From contig JAMYHX010000168.1 of NCBI GenBank assembly GCA_025529335.1, forward strand, positions 1 through 64,000: DNA of 64,000 nt, written 5' to 3'. A program made the translations under genes and the position numbers. Below the pieces are notes generated by a model. It saw nothing but the letters and a program-made list of their open reading frames with translations. It was not told the DNA's origin and made no database searches. This stretch comes from Rhizopus sp. PT2906. Taxonomy: Eukaryota; Mucoromycota; Mucoromycetes; Mucorales; Rhizopodaceae. Shown in pieces: positions 45,603 to 58,544 of the stretch (within the stretch, counting starts at the first letter, position 1; the number at the start of each line of letters is the position of its first letter).

Positions 45603-48584
45603 CTAATTTTCATCTTCTATCCAACTTTTAGAAACATCCTCTTTTGCACTCTTAATAGCTGCATCATATTGCTCAATTGATTTCTGAACAGATGTCAGCT
45701 TGGTTAACAGGTATCGAATACGAGCATCCACTTCTCGAGGTGGTCGGTTGGGTTGACTGATATTTGATAATTTTTCAATTGTATCTTCCAATTTCGCCAT
45801 GTTTTCTTCAGCTTGTTTCTTTAAATACATATTTGTTTCAATCTCCATGGAAGAAGCAAACACTTTATCTGATACAAGACGCTTAAAGACTGTATAATGA
45901 ATAGGTTTACCAGGTTTGATTGAGTTTGGTCGGCCTATGTTTCAGTTGGTTAGCTTGATAATTTTTCCATATTTTGATTTACCATCTTTATGCACGACGG
46001 TAATTAATTCTGTTCTTTCCATAGCTCTCAGGGGAGCATCATTTCCATTAAACAAGCTATCCCACTTTAATTCATCATAATTGACCTATACAAAGTTTGT
46101 TAGTTGTTACAAGTCCAATAAAAATGTCCTATGAATTTACGCTGTGTTTTTCAGACAAGAGTTTAACGATGGTCCAGAATTGAATCGATGACCATTCAAG
46201 CTTGTTATCTTCGTTAGATGAATCACCAAATCCATACTTTCGAATTTCAATCAAATTACGTGTGACGATATCCTCGAAAGCAGCTGTATAACGAGATGAG
46301 GAAACACATCTTGTTGTTAATTTCTTTAAAAACTTACATAATGCATCCATATTCATCTTCATCTTTTGAACAAGGACTTCTAATTCTGTAAGACGTCCAC
46401 CCAAAGCTGACACGATTTCAGGAAGGTTGGGATCAGTGACTTCTTCACCCAGTTGCTTCTTAATAAATGACATGGCCATTTCAGGTGGGGCATCAGAGAG
46501 GGTGATACTCGAGAACGTCTTTCCAGGAAGAGCTAACAGAGAAATGATTACCATACACATGTCAATTAAAGTAGTTGTTTACCTTTGCCCAAGGTTTTCA
46601 TGACGCTTGCATTCGAACTCACAAAGACGACATGGGCAATACCATTTTCGATCAAAAGAGCTGCCCATTCTGCCAATTCTTCCCATAGGATGGCAGATTT
46701 AGACGTTTCACGATACATGAAATTATCAATGACAACGATAGGAATACTGTGTTGATCCAGATTATCCTCTTCTCCTGGCTTTTCACCTTCGTTCTCTTCA
46801 GGTGGCTTTTCGGTCTGCTTTGGAACAGTTACCTTATGACCTACGATAAAATCCTTGAACTTTTGAAGCAAATTGGTCGTGTCTTTTTCATCTTCAGCAA
46901 GTAAACGTGCTTCTTTTTCACTTGGTATGGTATCACGTAAAGCAATAGCAACCGTTTCCAAAATATTCTTCATTTGAGAATCAGGTGAGGATGCAAGGTT
47001 GGCCTTTTGACCTGTTGTGGCTGCTACGACCGTGTCGATCAAACCGCTCATAGAGGATACCCATGTGAACACTGGGAAGTAGCCGACTTCCTTGGCCAAG
47101 TTTTTTGTCATTTCTGACTGGTTTCTTGCATTGGCAATCCTTTCACAATCAATAAATAGCTTGTGCCTATGACCAAATTTTCAGTATATCTCTTTTATAA
47201 TCGTGGCTTCTTACTTCTTTTCATGAATGGCTGCCTTGACAAGAGCAGATTTTCCGCTTCCTTTATGGCCAGTGATCAGGATAAATGTTTCTACACGAAC
47301 CTTATAAGTTAAGAGATTCTTATATCTCTCTCTCTATATCTTCTTTACCTGGTCTCTCAGCAAGCCAAGATTTTAATTTTTCAGTCTGCTCAAAATCATC
47401 AGCCCATGCTGAACCTTCAGGTAGTGGCTGTCGATCGTCCCCAGGAATAAGTCTAGCCCAAGTCTCCTTGCGCAGCCAACGATAGAGCGCATATTCTTGA
47501 GGATTAAATCGTTGGGTGACTTTAGAGGTAACAAAGAAGATACGGATGGGATCAAACACTGCATAAGTGACACCTGCAAAGACAGCAGCAATCACAGGTA
47601 CAGTAATACGAGGATGATTGACCAGCCAGTCCTTGACTACATTCGTACGCTATTAACAATAAGTCTCATTTCTTTGCAAGTTGATGTTACCATCTTACCA
47701 TCTGTTTTTCATACAAAATGTTTAATCGGGTGTTATCAATCACATGTCCATGTAAGCAATTGCGAGCACTTGTTGCATATCGTATGCGAGTAAATTGGAC
47801 AATAGCATATCGTGCAGGATCTTTTCCTATATTGGGATTAGGATAAAGCGAGATATCAAATATTCTTCCATAGGGCCTCAAATGAGTGTAGAGCGCCTCC
47901 ACATTGGTAGGATCACCTTGAAACTCGATACGAAGTCGAGGTGTTGGATATCTAGCCAAGATGTCCTCCAAGAAGGGTTGTCCCTTGACTAAAAAGGCTC
48001 TCACCTGTTGTAGATTGAAAGGAGCAACGATATTTGATTGTTGAATATACTCTTGTATCCTTTCCACAATATCCTTTGCTTTCTCTGTCTTAGTCGCGTC
48101 TGTGCTTCTGAAAGTAAACTTTACGATAGCCCCGCCGTCCTTTGTGCTAAAGAAGGGTGTTATTGTTTTCTGCATAGTAACTTTTAAGCGTGTTACCGAG
48201 CAATGATTTCTTTTATGGCAAAGTCATGAGGTAGATCGGGGGAAGGTATCGCTTGATGTACTTTTGACTCCAAAAGTGCTTTTGAATTTCTGAATACAAG
48301 TTGTCTTATATCCCATACACTCATTCGTAATGGAAATACATTGTCCAAATAAAGTTGTGCTGTTTGCTCGGTTACACCTATATTGGAAGCTGTTGTATTT
48401 GGAACAACCAACTAGTATGTGGTGATTAGAAAACAGGCTAGGTTATGAAAACAATAGTTATTACGTTTTGTAGGCCTTCAGTAAGTCTCAGTCTGGTTGT
48501 CTGAAAGGACCTATGAGTTGGCTTGCCATAGAGCCTTGGTATTTGGTGACAGGATCCTTTCCAAGTGCTGATCCTTGAAAACAT
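45603..48584 (-). CDS. YME2: Mitochondrial escape protein Yme2 (RNA12 family)
   Basis: Ten exons (48465-48584, 48197-48411, 47699-48146, 47349-47649, 47215-47290, 46583-47166, 46338-46532, 46141-46283, 45983-46085, 45603-45934) splice to 838 aa in one frame, as expected for Yme2 (850 in yeast). The N-terminus is a basic, Arg-rich mitochondrial presequence (MFSRIST...RSFQTTRLR). An RRM-like domain lies at about residues 175-260, then a hydrophobic segment (ITVPVIAAVFAGVTYAVF), WLAERPETFILITGHKGSGKS (Walker A), VVIDNF (Walker B-like) and a C-terminal coiled coil. Yme2 is an inner-membrane AAA protein linked to mtDNA nucleoid structure and stability. The 3' end lies 118 bp before the next start on the same strand. 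Confidence 0.93.
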
Positions 48585-48778
48585 TTTTTTCTCTCTCTCT
48601 TTTGTACCCTCTCCTTTTTGAATAATACAATTGACAAAATGAAATCAGAGACAAATGAGATCACTAAGTCAAACTTTTAATCTCAGATCGCAATTGTTTT
48701 AAAATGGTCTGCTTTTTTAGCACGATAAGCTGTACCCCACACTCTTTTAATAGTTTTCTTTTTTCTTTTCTATTTTGT

Positions 48779-50784
48779 ATGAATTCAGCTGGCTGGATTA
48801 AATCACTACTCGTTATACTAATTCTTACAGTACATGTGAATCCTAGTTGGTGTGATGATTCAGCCTTTATAGCTACAGATCCTGACTTGATAGGTTATGC
48901 TAGTTCTCAAGAAGCTATGACAAGTACAAGTACAACAAAGAATCAAAGGCATTTAAAAAGGAGCAAGACGGATCATGATACGATTGAGAACGTTGTAAAT
49001 ACATCCAGTACATGGCATCCCAGTAGCACGCTTGTAACATACCTTAATACAACCACTTCAACCTCCTCATACAGTGCCTTACCAACTTCATCTGATAGAA
49101 AAGGCGATACCTTGAACGATACTATGCATCAGTATTCTAATACATCTGATCAACTTGTACAATATCACTTTAATTGTAAAGCAGATGAGGCCTTTTGTAG
49201 CAAAATTAGTAATTCAATTAACGCAGCTATCAATGAATTCACACAAGTGGTGAATATCAAAGTCGCTTTATTGTAAATCTCTTTGTAGTGGACATTTTTC
49301 AGCTTTGGTAACTAATATTACACATGTTAGGCTTAAAATATCATATTACAGTTTTTGCGAAATATCATGTTCTAATAGCACATACGGGTGGGGTGTGCCC
49401 ACCTCACAGGTACGTTGATCAAGAAATAAAGATAGCAAACAATGATTGATCATAATGTATGTACCTACAGTTTACACTTCCATTTGATGAGGATGATGAT
49501 TTAAGCTATATATACCCCCAAGCACTAGCCAAGCAGTTAGCACCCTACAGCAGCCATTCGCTATGGTCAAACTACGATCTTGAGATCGCCATCAACCACG
49601 ACGTATACATGAACTCGGTAAATACAGAGCAGGCTATCCGTAACGGATGGAATGGCACATCAACACCACCTAATGGGAAGTTTTGGTTTTCAGTAAGTAT
49701 TCTCAAAAAATGAAGTGGGAAAAGAGTGATTAAATAGCTCGAATAGAATGACACCGATATTTTAGATTATCAAGTAGACTTTCGTGCCGTCTTTTTACAT
49801 GAACTACTTCACGGCCTTGGAATACTGAGTTCATGGGCAGCGTATTTTTGGACCAAAATGTCACCCTTTAGAATGCTGATCGACGGTATCATAGACCCAC
49901 TCAAAGTTGAACTTGTGACGCCTAGTCCATACTGGTTTGTGGATGGAGACGCTGGACCAGCTTACCTCAGCGGGTTTCAGCCAACGATGATCTTTGACAA
50001 ACACTTGACCGTGATTGATAACAGTTTTAACACGACAAGAAGTTCCTTCCGTCTGTCAGAACTTGCGGTCGATATGCAGAAAAACTTTTGTGTAAACAAT
50101 ACAGAAGATGCATTCATCTTCAACTTTGTTCAAATTTTTAGTGCCGCCAATCAATCAGTGGCTGCACATAAATTATGGGTGTCACTCTCTCAACCAGAGA
50201 CATTACGTTTTCAGTTCCGGCCGCCTCCCGTTGCCAACAGTAGTTTCAATCGTATAGATTACCTCAATCGAACGTATCAAAGTATGACGTTACTTACAGG
50301 TCAGGACATGTTTGCCGAACTTGTGCATGAAACGGTGGATCCATCAGTGAATAGGCCCGGTTTGAAGATTGCTCATTTAGATGATATGTATGCAGACACT
50401 GTGGATTTTTTGATGACGCGAGTATATCATCCAGGCAGAACTTTAGAGAGCTTGGTAACAGAGTATTACAACGAGATACCAGAGATACGATACAATACGA
50501 CAATGAACAATAGCACGGTCGTCGAGAAGATCTATAGATCACCTATAGGACCTGGAATCCTTCGTATGCTCGATTCTTTGAAATACTCGACTGTATTGAC
50601 CAATACGAATTATACGACAGATGAGAGTGTAAAGACGCTTAAGCCTCGTACGTCATGCGATAATAATAATGCGAATCAGATCAAGACAACACCTTCATCT
50701 ATTTCCATTGCGACTAGTATTAAGATAAAGTTGACTTACGTAATAGTTACCTTGGGTTCTATGCTTTTTGTTGTATCTATATAA
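48779..50784 (+). CDS. Secreted, probably GPI-anchored HExxH protein (zinc metalloprotease-like)
   Basis: Four exons (48779-49272, 49331-49409, 49471-49692, 49747-50784) give 610 aa. A signal peptide (SLLVILILTVHV) follows the ATG at 48779; another in-frame ATG at 48704 is also possible. The next 120 residues are Ser/Thr-rich. Exon 4 starts with FLHELLHGLGI, a zinc-binding HExxHGxG motif, and WTKMSPF after it; a third His is not at the usual metzincin spacing, so the protease class is unclear. Many N-glycosylation sequons (NTT, NNS, NCT-like) are present. The C-terminus is a hydrophobic stretch after a Ser/Thr-rich region, as in GPI-anchored proteins. I do not recognise a named family. Function is inferred. 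Confidence 0.7.
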
Positions 50785-51589
50785 ACCATACTTTTTGATG
50801 ATAATCTAATACTTCCAACAAGATTAACCCCAGGTATTCCAGTATTAATGAGTGATGATGCGTTCATTGTTGTCTCACAAGAATACGTGGATCCTTTGTT
50901 TCTAATTTCACATCATAATGAGTATTACGCTTTTTGCTTCGCAGTTTACATAGCAACGGCTGTGACGTAGTAGCCGCAGCTTGACCATATCTGATGTCTC
51001 AAGATCTTCAAGGTTTTATTATTATTCTGTTGTGTTAACTAAGAAACCCATGATCGATGCGATTGATTTTGCTTGTACGTAAAACATCAAAACAAATTGG
51101 GTAAGGCCCGAATACACTAACGCGTTGGTACACATAAAGATGTAACCAAGTGGCTGGGTAACCTGTATTCTGATCTCTCCCCCCATTCCCCCCCACATCT
51201 GGCACCCTTAAATTTCCTTATTGTTTGTAGGCGCAGTCGCATACAGTGAAACATATACTTTATCTCGCTTACTAAGCCCTTACTAATAAATGGCCCTTGA
51301 GCTGCTTTATCAAGTGGCGTAGGTGTATATATAATATATATATATGTTTAACAGGGATCGTGACTTGGACTTGGCAAGGGAGTTTATAATGCATTGCCAT
51401 CTGCTTTTTCATGCGCATAAAAATTTGGCTCTGTACAAAGTGACACAATAGATTCCGATATAATTGACTTTTTAGATTTATTCTGATTGTTTTATTATTT
51501 ATATAATTAAATTATTTATATTCCTTTTTTATTCCTTTCTTTCCTTTGTATAATTTTTTATTCTATATTTATTTATCAATTCAATCATC
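50785..51589. other. Intergenic
   Basis: About 800 bp with an (AT)n tract at 51327-51345. AT-rich promoter sequence before 51590. No gene. Confidence 0.5.
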
Positions 51590-52236
51590 ATGGCTATACA
51601 TATGCCAGGAACAACATTTAAATCAAAGATATACACAATCCTAAACAAGTTCACAAACATAGAACGATGCAAACGAAAGCACAGTCAAGATACAACACAT
51701 ACAACAGAACGTCCTCCTTTAAGGAAATATAGTGATGCCACATCGGTGGGCACCTATGATTCAACAACAAGTGTCATAGATAGATTTCGGCATGCATTGC
51801 CATTCTTTCGCGGTAGAGGTTCATTGAATATATCACCAGTAGAAGAAATGTCTATGTCAGAACCATTTGATTATTCAAAAGAATTAGAAAAATTACATTC
51901 ATTATACACTTTAGCCCAAGATGAGGTAAGATTAAAAATATTTATAAAAATGAGCGCAGTTAATACTCATCTCCATGGCAACAGCTTAGTTATGCTGAAG
52001 ATTCTATTGGCTCTTTTTATTACTCTGGCGATATCCTTGCTGCGCGAGAAGCCTTAGATAATTGCATCAGTAATTTTATGCAGCTGCTTGAACATATATC
52101 GGATCCTGTTACACGTGAAGAATTGAGATCCTCAATGACACCCAAACTAGTTCGACTACAGTCGAAGATAGCTGGATTACCCTTAGACGAACCACCCAAT
52201 CGTCTCGATAGCCACTACCATAATGATTACTATTAA
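51590..52236 (+). CDS. Uncharacterised protein
   Basis: Two exons (51590-51925 and 51985-52236; intron 59 nt) give 195 aa. The first 100 residues are polar and basic, with an RFRHALPFF segment. From about residue 100 to the end the sequence is helical, with heptad-like Leu/Ile spacing (ELEKLHSLYTLAQDE, LDNCISNFMQLLEHI), suggestive of a coiled coil or helical bundle. No signal peptide or membrane segment. I recognise no family. Confidence 0.7.
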
Positions 52237-54499
52237 TAATATGTGTGTAAATAAATAACTTTCTTTCTTGTACATAAATATATACTATTTGCTGAATTTT
52301 AAAATACCATCTACAAAATATACATATTTGTAAATAGATCAATTATAATAGGCTGTAAAAGGAATAGGGCTTTACCCCATATTCCAGGATTCTCAATGAT
52401 GGGACATTGTTTAGGATAATCTTTTAGGAAGAAGACAATCAATACATATTGATTTGAAAGGGCTCTTTATTTATATAATAATAGTAATAACAAAAAAAAA
52501 TAGGACTCATTATGAATATTCTATTATCATAAAAAGAAGTAAAGAAATCCATAGAGTAACGATTATAAAATAAAATAAAAGATATTGAGATTAGACATCT
52601 TTGATGAACCATAACAGATTTGAAAACGTTGTACAATGCCTTCGGCATCAATTTGGGGGTATGTTTTGGGGGATAACGAATGACGTGTTTGGTATGAATC
52701 ATAATACTAACTTGGGTACAAACCTGCAGTAGAACACGCATTCTATTTCATCTGATGAGAATAACGTATAGTAACAATAACTATAGTAGCCACTAAAATA
52801 CACCTTTTTCAGAAATTATTCGCACACATTACAAGACCAATACCAATTAAACACTTTGTCTTTTTTATTATTTAAAAAGACAACATTTAATACATAAAAT
52901 GAGCTTGATATTTTTGAGAAAAGATAAATGTGGTCAAGACTTTATACAAAATAAAAAGTTGCTAGGGAATTTGTTTAAATAGTCTGATCTTGGCTTCTTT
53001 GGACCAAAAGGTAAAACCAGCTATTCCCCAGCTAGCCCTAAGGTATGTTATATTCTTTACTCTCGTAAGAAACTAATATGTAGTTTTATAGATCATAAAA
53101 TCGAAAACAGTAACTGGTGCTAATTGGGAGTAGTTTGGTTCTTACCAAACCTTGGTCCCATCCGCTCTCTTTCTTGCTCTCCTCTCTTATCTCTTGCTCT
53201 TCTCTTTTCCCTTCTTTTTCCGGGCCAGTTATCGCTGACCTTATTTGGTGCACTTCGGGTAAGATATTAATAATCTCTTTCATAAGTTTACTCACTTTTC
53301 TTGTCTCTTTTTTTCTCTTATAAACTCTCTCTTAATGTAAGTAATTAATGCCAATGTAAATAACTGATTTACTAATCATTTCTTTATTCGTCCTTTTGCT
53401 TCTGATGGGCTCTCTTTTTTAGTATTTGTTGTATCTTTTGTTATTATTTGTTGTCTGAAATTATCATTTTATTTTATCAGTGTGTGAATAAAGTGTAATC
53501 ACACTGGCATTAATCCTCCTATAAAAATCACATGCGTCTTATTACTGTTCTATCAATAAACAGCTACTTTGGTGGTTATCGACTTTTCGTCTTTTACAAA
53601 TATAAAACTGAATACAACAAGTTTGCATCGACAAAGACATAAATCTATTAAAATGACTAAGCTGCTGATACAGTGAAATGTGGGTTGGATTTAAGGTAGA
53701 TCTTCGACTACTGTATGATTCAAAGCAGAGTTTGCGCTTTCCAGAGATGCTATCATCACGGTGGGGTTTCGAAAAGGGCTTCATTTTGCTAGCGTCACTG
53801 ATGCTTGTTTTAGAACGAAATACTTTGGTGATAAAAAGTACAAGAGTTTGATCGACGATCACCGGGAGACAGCACTAAATACCCAAGTTGATCACGACCA
53901 ACTACTGCACGCTAACACCCAGGCGTCAATAATGTGACACACCTTTTACAATCCACTCAAAAAGAGTACTCATAGAGCTTATCACAGCTTGTACCTGTCC
54001 CCAAATTATACTATAGTGCTCATCTACGGGATTACACTATAATTGCACATGACAGTCATATCCAACGAGGGATCTGAATGTTATAAAGACTTCACTTTTA
54101 ATCTTTTTACTTAATCAAGACCATAGCGCTAAACAAGCAATTGCAACAATATATTTCTATCAAGAAAATGACGCATAGATAGTGGCATTAGTGCCTACTC
54201 TCTAAGTAGTACAAACCGCTACATGATCTCATACATCATTCTTGTGTTTAATAAACTAGAGTCCTTTTCTCCTCACAAAGAGATCGTCACAAAGGGGTTA
54301 AGTTTTTAGCCTTTATTACCAAAGGAAAATGATTTTAGCTAGAGATATAAGACAGCTCATCCTCCCATTGTTGTATAGATGCAGTCTCAAGTGTTTGTAA
54401 ACAATTACATATGGTATAAACATTTTATTGATTTGGATCATTTGTTACTATGTTACGTAATCTTGCCTCATCATGCTCGTATCACCCATATGCAAATGA
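52237..54499. other. Repeat-containing intergenic region
   Basis: About 2.3 kb. Contains repeat X copy B (listed separately), a pyrimidine-rich stretch at 53160-53220 and a possible inverted repeat (ATTAATGCCARTGT at about 53347 and its complement at about 53503). Short frames at 53086-53295 and 53542-53862 (both minus) are open but not recognised. Confidence 0.4.
52690..52910 (-). repeat. Dispersed repeat X, copy B
   Basis: The longest copy seen. It shares its first half with 9867-10045 and its second half (52820-52910) with 26656-26735, so it joins the sequence of copies A and C. It carries no open frame of its own. Confidence 0.5.
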
Positions 54500-55359
54500 T
54501 TATTGTTTACTCTTCCCTTTTCCTTTCTTTTGGCGGTTACTAGCTTTAGCCTCCTTCTTGTCTTCCTTTTCTTCTACTTTTACTTCCTCTTTTTCTACTT
54601 TCTTTTCCTCTTCCTGTTTCTCCTCTTCCTCCTCCTCCTCCTCCTCCTCTTCTTCTTCTTCTTCTTCATTATCCTCATCTTCATCAGAGATATCATCATT
54701 AAACAGACATTGAGATGTTGAAGCTACTGGCTTATGGTTGCCATTATGTGAAGTCTTTTGTTTCTTTAGTGCTTGTCCTATAGCTGACTTTACTCCTTCA
54801 ACTACTTCTTCTTTGCTTTCTAAAAATTCATTATCATCAAACAAATGCTTTCTTGGTTCTCTTTCTTTCAATGCTTCTTCTATCTTTCGCTTCAATCTTT
54901 CTCTTTTTTCAGCTTCTCGTTTGGGAAGAGCATCCAATTCTTCTTGCAATCTGCGAGTGGATTAATTAGCTATTACCTATTTGTGTTTTGCTGAATTTAC
55001 CTTTTAGCTTCATTCACGCTTCGAATTCGTCGTCCTTGCAAGTCTCTGCATGCTTCGAAATTAGTTGTCTTTTGAGCATTCATTCGACCGCCTTGAGCAC
55101 GAAGCATAGATCCAAAACCTCCTTTACCACCCAATAAACGAGCTGACAAGTTGAAATGAAGAATGTCTTTATCTGATTCTAGCGGCTGTTGATCATCAAT
55201 ATCAAGTCCTCCAATCGTTCGTAGTACTTGTTGATCTACAGGAATGTGTGTTTTGGAGAATATTTCCTGCTTTAAATCATACACTGTGTAAGTGCTTGAC
55301 TCTATCGGCAGACATAATGTAGCATTATTCGAAAGTAAAGAGATAATTGCTTGGGCCAT
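54500..55359 (-). CDS. SDE2: Sde2 homologue (ubiquitin-fold splicing/replication factor)
   Basis: Two exons (55001-55359, 54500-54950) give 269 aa. The first 78 residues form a ubiquitin-like domain that ends in LLGG, followed directly by KGGFGSMLRAQGG, the exact context where Sde2 is cut after GG to expose Lys as the new N-terminus. In yeasts this cleavage is done by Ubp5/Ubp15 and lets Sde2 join the spliceosome to help remove certain introns. The middle has a coiled coil (EELDALPKREAEKRERLKRK), and the C-terminus has a long Glu run. No SAP domain is visible. Confidence 0.93.
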
Positions 55360-55591
55360 CTTGTTGAAAGGAAAAATAAAGAAGGAAATAGAAAAAAAAA
55401 AAGAGATAAAGCATATAGGAGAGTCACGTGCACCAATAGCCAATCAATCATAGCTATTAAAATTGCAGAATAAATATAAAATAGATTCTTCTTAAAATAG
55501 GGAAATATGAAGATAGTTCCCCTCCTTGTATGAAAAGAGACGTTAGAACTGATGGAATGATTTTAATTTTGAAAAATATAATGTATACAGT

Positions 55592-56945
55592 TTAAGATTG
55601 CTTGCATTCAGGAGCATTTTCAGTTTTAGCAGGCTTCTATTATAAATGTTTAGTAACGTTTTCTTTATAAAAGATGATTTAAGCTTACAGTATCGTCATC
55701 ATCATCATCATCATCGTCGTCGTCATCATCAATATCATCATCACTAAGGAAGTCATCTTCATCAAAATCGTCTTCATCATCATAATCTTCATATTCAAGT
55801 GCCTTTCCTGTGAAATAATCAACAGCGTGAGGAATAATCTTTTCCTTGAATTCTTCACCCATTTCATAATCAGCTTCCAACTTGGCATCTAAACCTTCAG
55901 CCTCATCTTCATCCAATTCTTCAGAGTCATCTGGGAGAACAGGAGGGTTGAAGAAGTTGAAGAATGATTCAGCAGGAACTGTACGCTTGACGACACGGGT
56001 TTTGTTGGTGCCCTTGTGGCGCTGCTTCTTTGTTTCAATAGTGACAGTCAAGTCCTTGCCTTCTTTCCAATCGATATCACATCCTTCAGCATGATCATAA
56101 ACGTAATCACCACCGCTCACATTGTCTTGATAATAGTAGGTCTTGGTAAGCACTTTGTTGGTGAAGTAATCGTTTTCAGTAAACTCGAATTCTATTTGGA
56201 AACCAGGTTTCTCGAGATAGCTTAAACGAATATCGACAAGATGCTTCAAGGCATTACAATCTTCATCTGTGATTGTTTCACCAATTTGTGGGTGGGTCTT
56301 TAAGGCTGTCAACCAGAATTCGGGAATACCCGACGCATTCTCATCTGTGCTCTCTATTGCATCGTTTTCCTTATCGTCCTCCAAATCACTTTGATCTTCT
56401 TCTTCATCTACTTTGGCACCAAGGGCTACTTCTTCTTCTGTAGGTTCGTATTTACCAGTGATCACTTCAGCACGTTTGGTGTATAATGGGCGGTATAACT
56501 CTAGATATTTCTTTTCTAAAGCCAAGACTTCCTTTTGAAATTCTCCTTCCAATTCAGCATGTTTGGATTGAAGAAACTTTAAGCCATTGACACGACGTTG
56601 AACAGAAGCAGGAAGTGGTTCACTGATGAGATTACCTAATCTGCCTTGAAGCATGCTCATCAGACCTGGATTATTTTGACCAGCAACACCTAATGAATTC
56701 TGTGTCAGTGACTTGACAACAAATTTTTTGTGTATTGTTCTTATACCTGGTGTACTAATAGTTTCTATCTCTTCAGAGATGGAAGGAACTGTAGGAATAG
56801 ATTGTGAGCTTATGGGAGCTGCGTTTATAGGTGTATTTTGTGGAGTGGGTGCTGTCACTTTCTTGTTCTTGATTTCAACTAGAGTCAATAATTAGATAAG
56901 AGAAATGATGACATGGCTTCTATTATTACCTGCTTGCTGATCCAT
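55592..56945 (-). CDS. NAP1: Nucleosome assembly protein 1 (H2A-H2B chaperone)
   Basis: Three exons (56930-56945, 55689-56878, 55592-55636) give 416 aa. The NAP fold is clear: the dimerisation helix (VNGLKFLQSKHAELEGEFQKEV...YRPLY), GIPEFWLTALK, LVDIRLSYLEKPGF, FTENDYFTNKVLTKTYYY, then FFNFFNPP and a poly-Asp acidic tail. The last 15-codon exon ends KPAKTENAPECKQS, like the CKQQ end of animal NAP1L proteins, a site of prenylation. NAP1 carries H2A-H2B, helps chromatin assembly, and in yeast binds Clb2. The first coding exon is only 16 nt. Confidence 0.97.
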
Positions 56946-57163
56946 AACAAAGAGTTCCTTTATGAATAAATAAAAAGTCCTGAGAAAAGGCTTAGGGCAG
57001 GGAATTCATCATTTAAAAAAACTTTTTGGTTGTGACTGATTTGTCATTTTTGTCGGTGATTCAATAAATGAGAATAAAAGGCATGTATGATAAAGGGGCG
57101 CAAAAGGAAATGAAAAAGTTTATTGTTTTACTAAAAAAGTAATTCTCTTTTTTTTTATTATTA

Positions 57164-58462
57164 TTATTCAAAATCATCATTTCCATGATCAAAGAGATAA
57201 TTTGCAGCCAATTCTATGTAAAAATAAATAAAAGCAAATGATGTGTTTTTCTTTGCTTTTATCTTCATTCTTATGCGAAATAAGCATTTAGGACAGCGTG
57301 TCTTGGGAAACCCTGTGCTTCCAACTATAATAGCAAGTTAGAGAATAATATCTTTTAAATAATATTCCTATTTTACTCTTTCAATTTCTAGTCTTTCGTC
57401 CTCAGTCACACTAATCAGTTGTACTCCTCCTGGTATGCTCTGTTCTTCGGGGAGTGCTTACAGGAGCAAATCAGAATCAGCAGTAAGAGCTTGAAGCAAG
57501 ATTGGATTTCCTTGAGCTAATTGACGAAAAAAAGGCTGTACCAAACCAGGATTTGTTTGAGCTAATTGACGAAGTTGTTGAAGTTGAGATGTGTTTTTAA
57601 GGCTGGCAAAGCCTGCATCTAATGGTTGCTGAGCAAGTAGCCCAACAAGCTGAGTGAGGCTCATTAGTTCATCTATAAATAAGTTAGTTTATATTCTTTT
57701 ATTGTTTATATATAAACTTACCAGCATCATTAGCAGGAACTGTGGTTGTGCAAGGAGATATAGAGATGTTGATATCTTGTTGTTGTGCAGCATTCATTTC
57801 ATTCAATATATTTTCAGGAATGCCCTAAAAAGATATTAGATGCAATCATCAGAAGCTATGAATGAACTTACATTGAACAGATATTCCACAGCTCTATCAG
57901 GATTGTTAAAACTGGCACGAAGCGCAAGTTCAGACTCAGCACGTGTAAACCCCATGGATATGAAATTCTCAAGCACGCCTTCCATTTCAGGACCAATGGC
58001 TGCTTTTGGCTAAAGAAAAAAACATAAGCACATATATAAAAAGCCATCACGTTATATGCTCACAATTGAGACCACTATATCCAAGAAATCCTTTTCTGTA
58101 ATGTTGTATTCTTCGATCTTTTCATCATCGGAGAGAATGTTACCTGTCACAAGACAATTGAACACACATACACAGATAAACACGCGTGTGCGTAAGTTGA
58201 AAATTCACCAGAAAAGACAAGTTTTTGTTGAGCAACAGGGAGCCCTTGAGATTGCTCAATCTTTTCCTTGACGGAGAGGATCTTTTTAAAGAAAGATAAG
58301 ATAACAAGAGTTCAAACAAAGGATTCAATCTTACAGTGTCCGTGCTATCAATTTCGAGTTTAAATTGCTTTTGCTGAGGCGTCTTGACAGTGATTTTCTA
58401 TAAACAAATTAAAAGTAACTACATTTATTACAGGTATTGACGCAGCATACCAAAACACCCAT
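57164..58462 (-). pseudogene. RAD23 pseudogene (copy 1)
   Basis: This has the same exon order as the intact RAD23 at 61076-62685. Its first four exons (58451-58462, 58335-58397, 58209-58281, 58064-58143) have the same lengths and encode an intact UBL. The next exon (57872-58009) is fused and lacks the 189 coding nt (63 codons) of linker and its intron, but is in frame through UBA1. Exon 57722-57825 carries a one-base insertion at about 57780 that leads to a stop. Later, the XPC-binding part has an in-frame TAA (57458-57460), and the UBA2 exon lacks five bases (GCGAT) near 57280. A truncated UBL-UBA1 product is possible, but the gene as a Rad23 is dead. Confidence 0.85.
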
Positions 58463-58544
58463 TTCGTGATAAGCTATAGGGAAAAAAATTTTCTATCGAT
58501 CTTATCCAAAGGTAATGCGTACATACTCGTTGTGGAACACGCCC

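Noticed and set aside
56702..56755. Possible 47-nt intron in NAP1 (GTATAAG...ACACAG)
   Set aside because: Removing it would break the frame, while reading through keeps it open.
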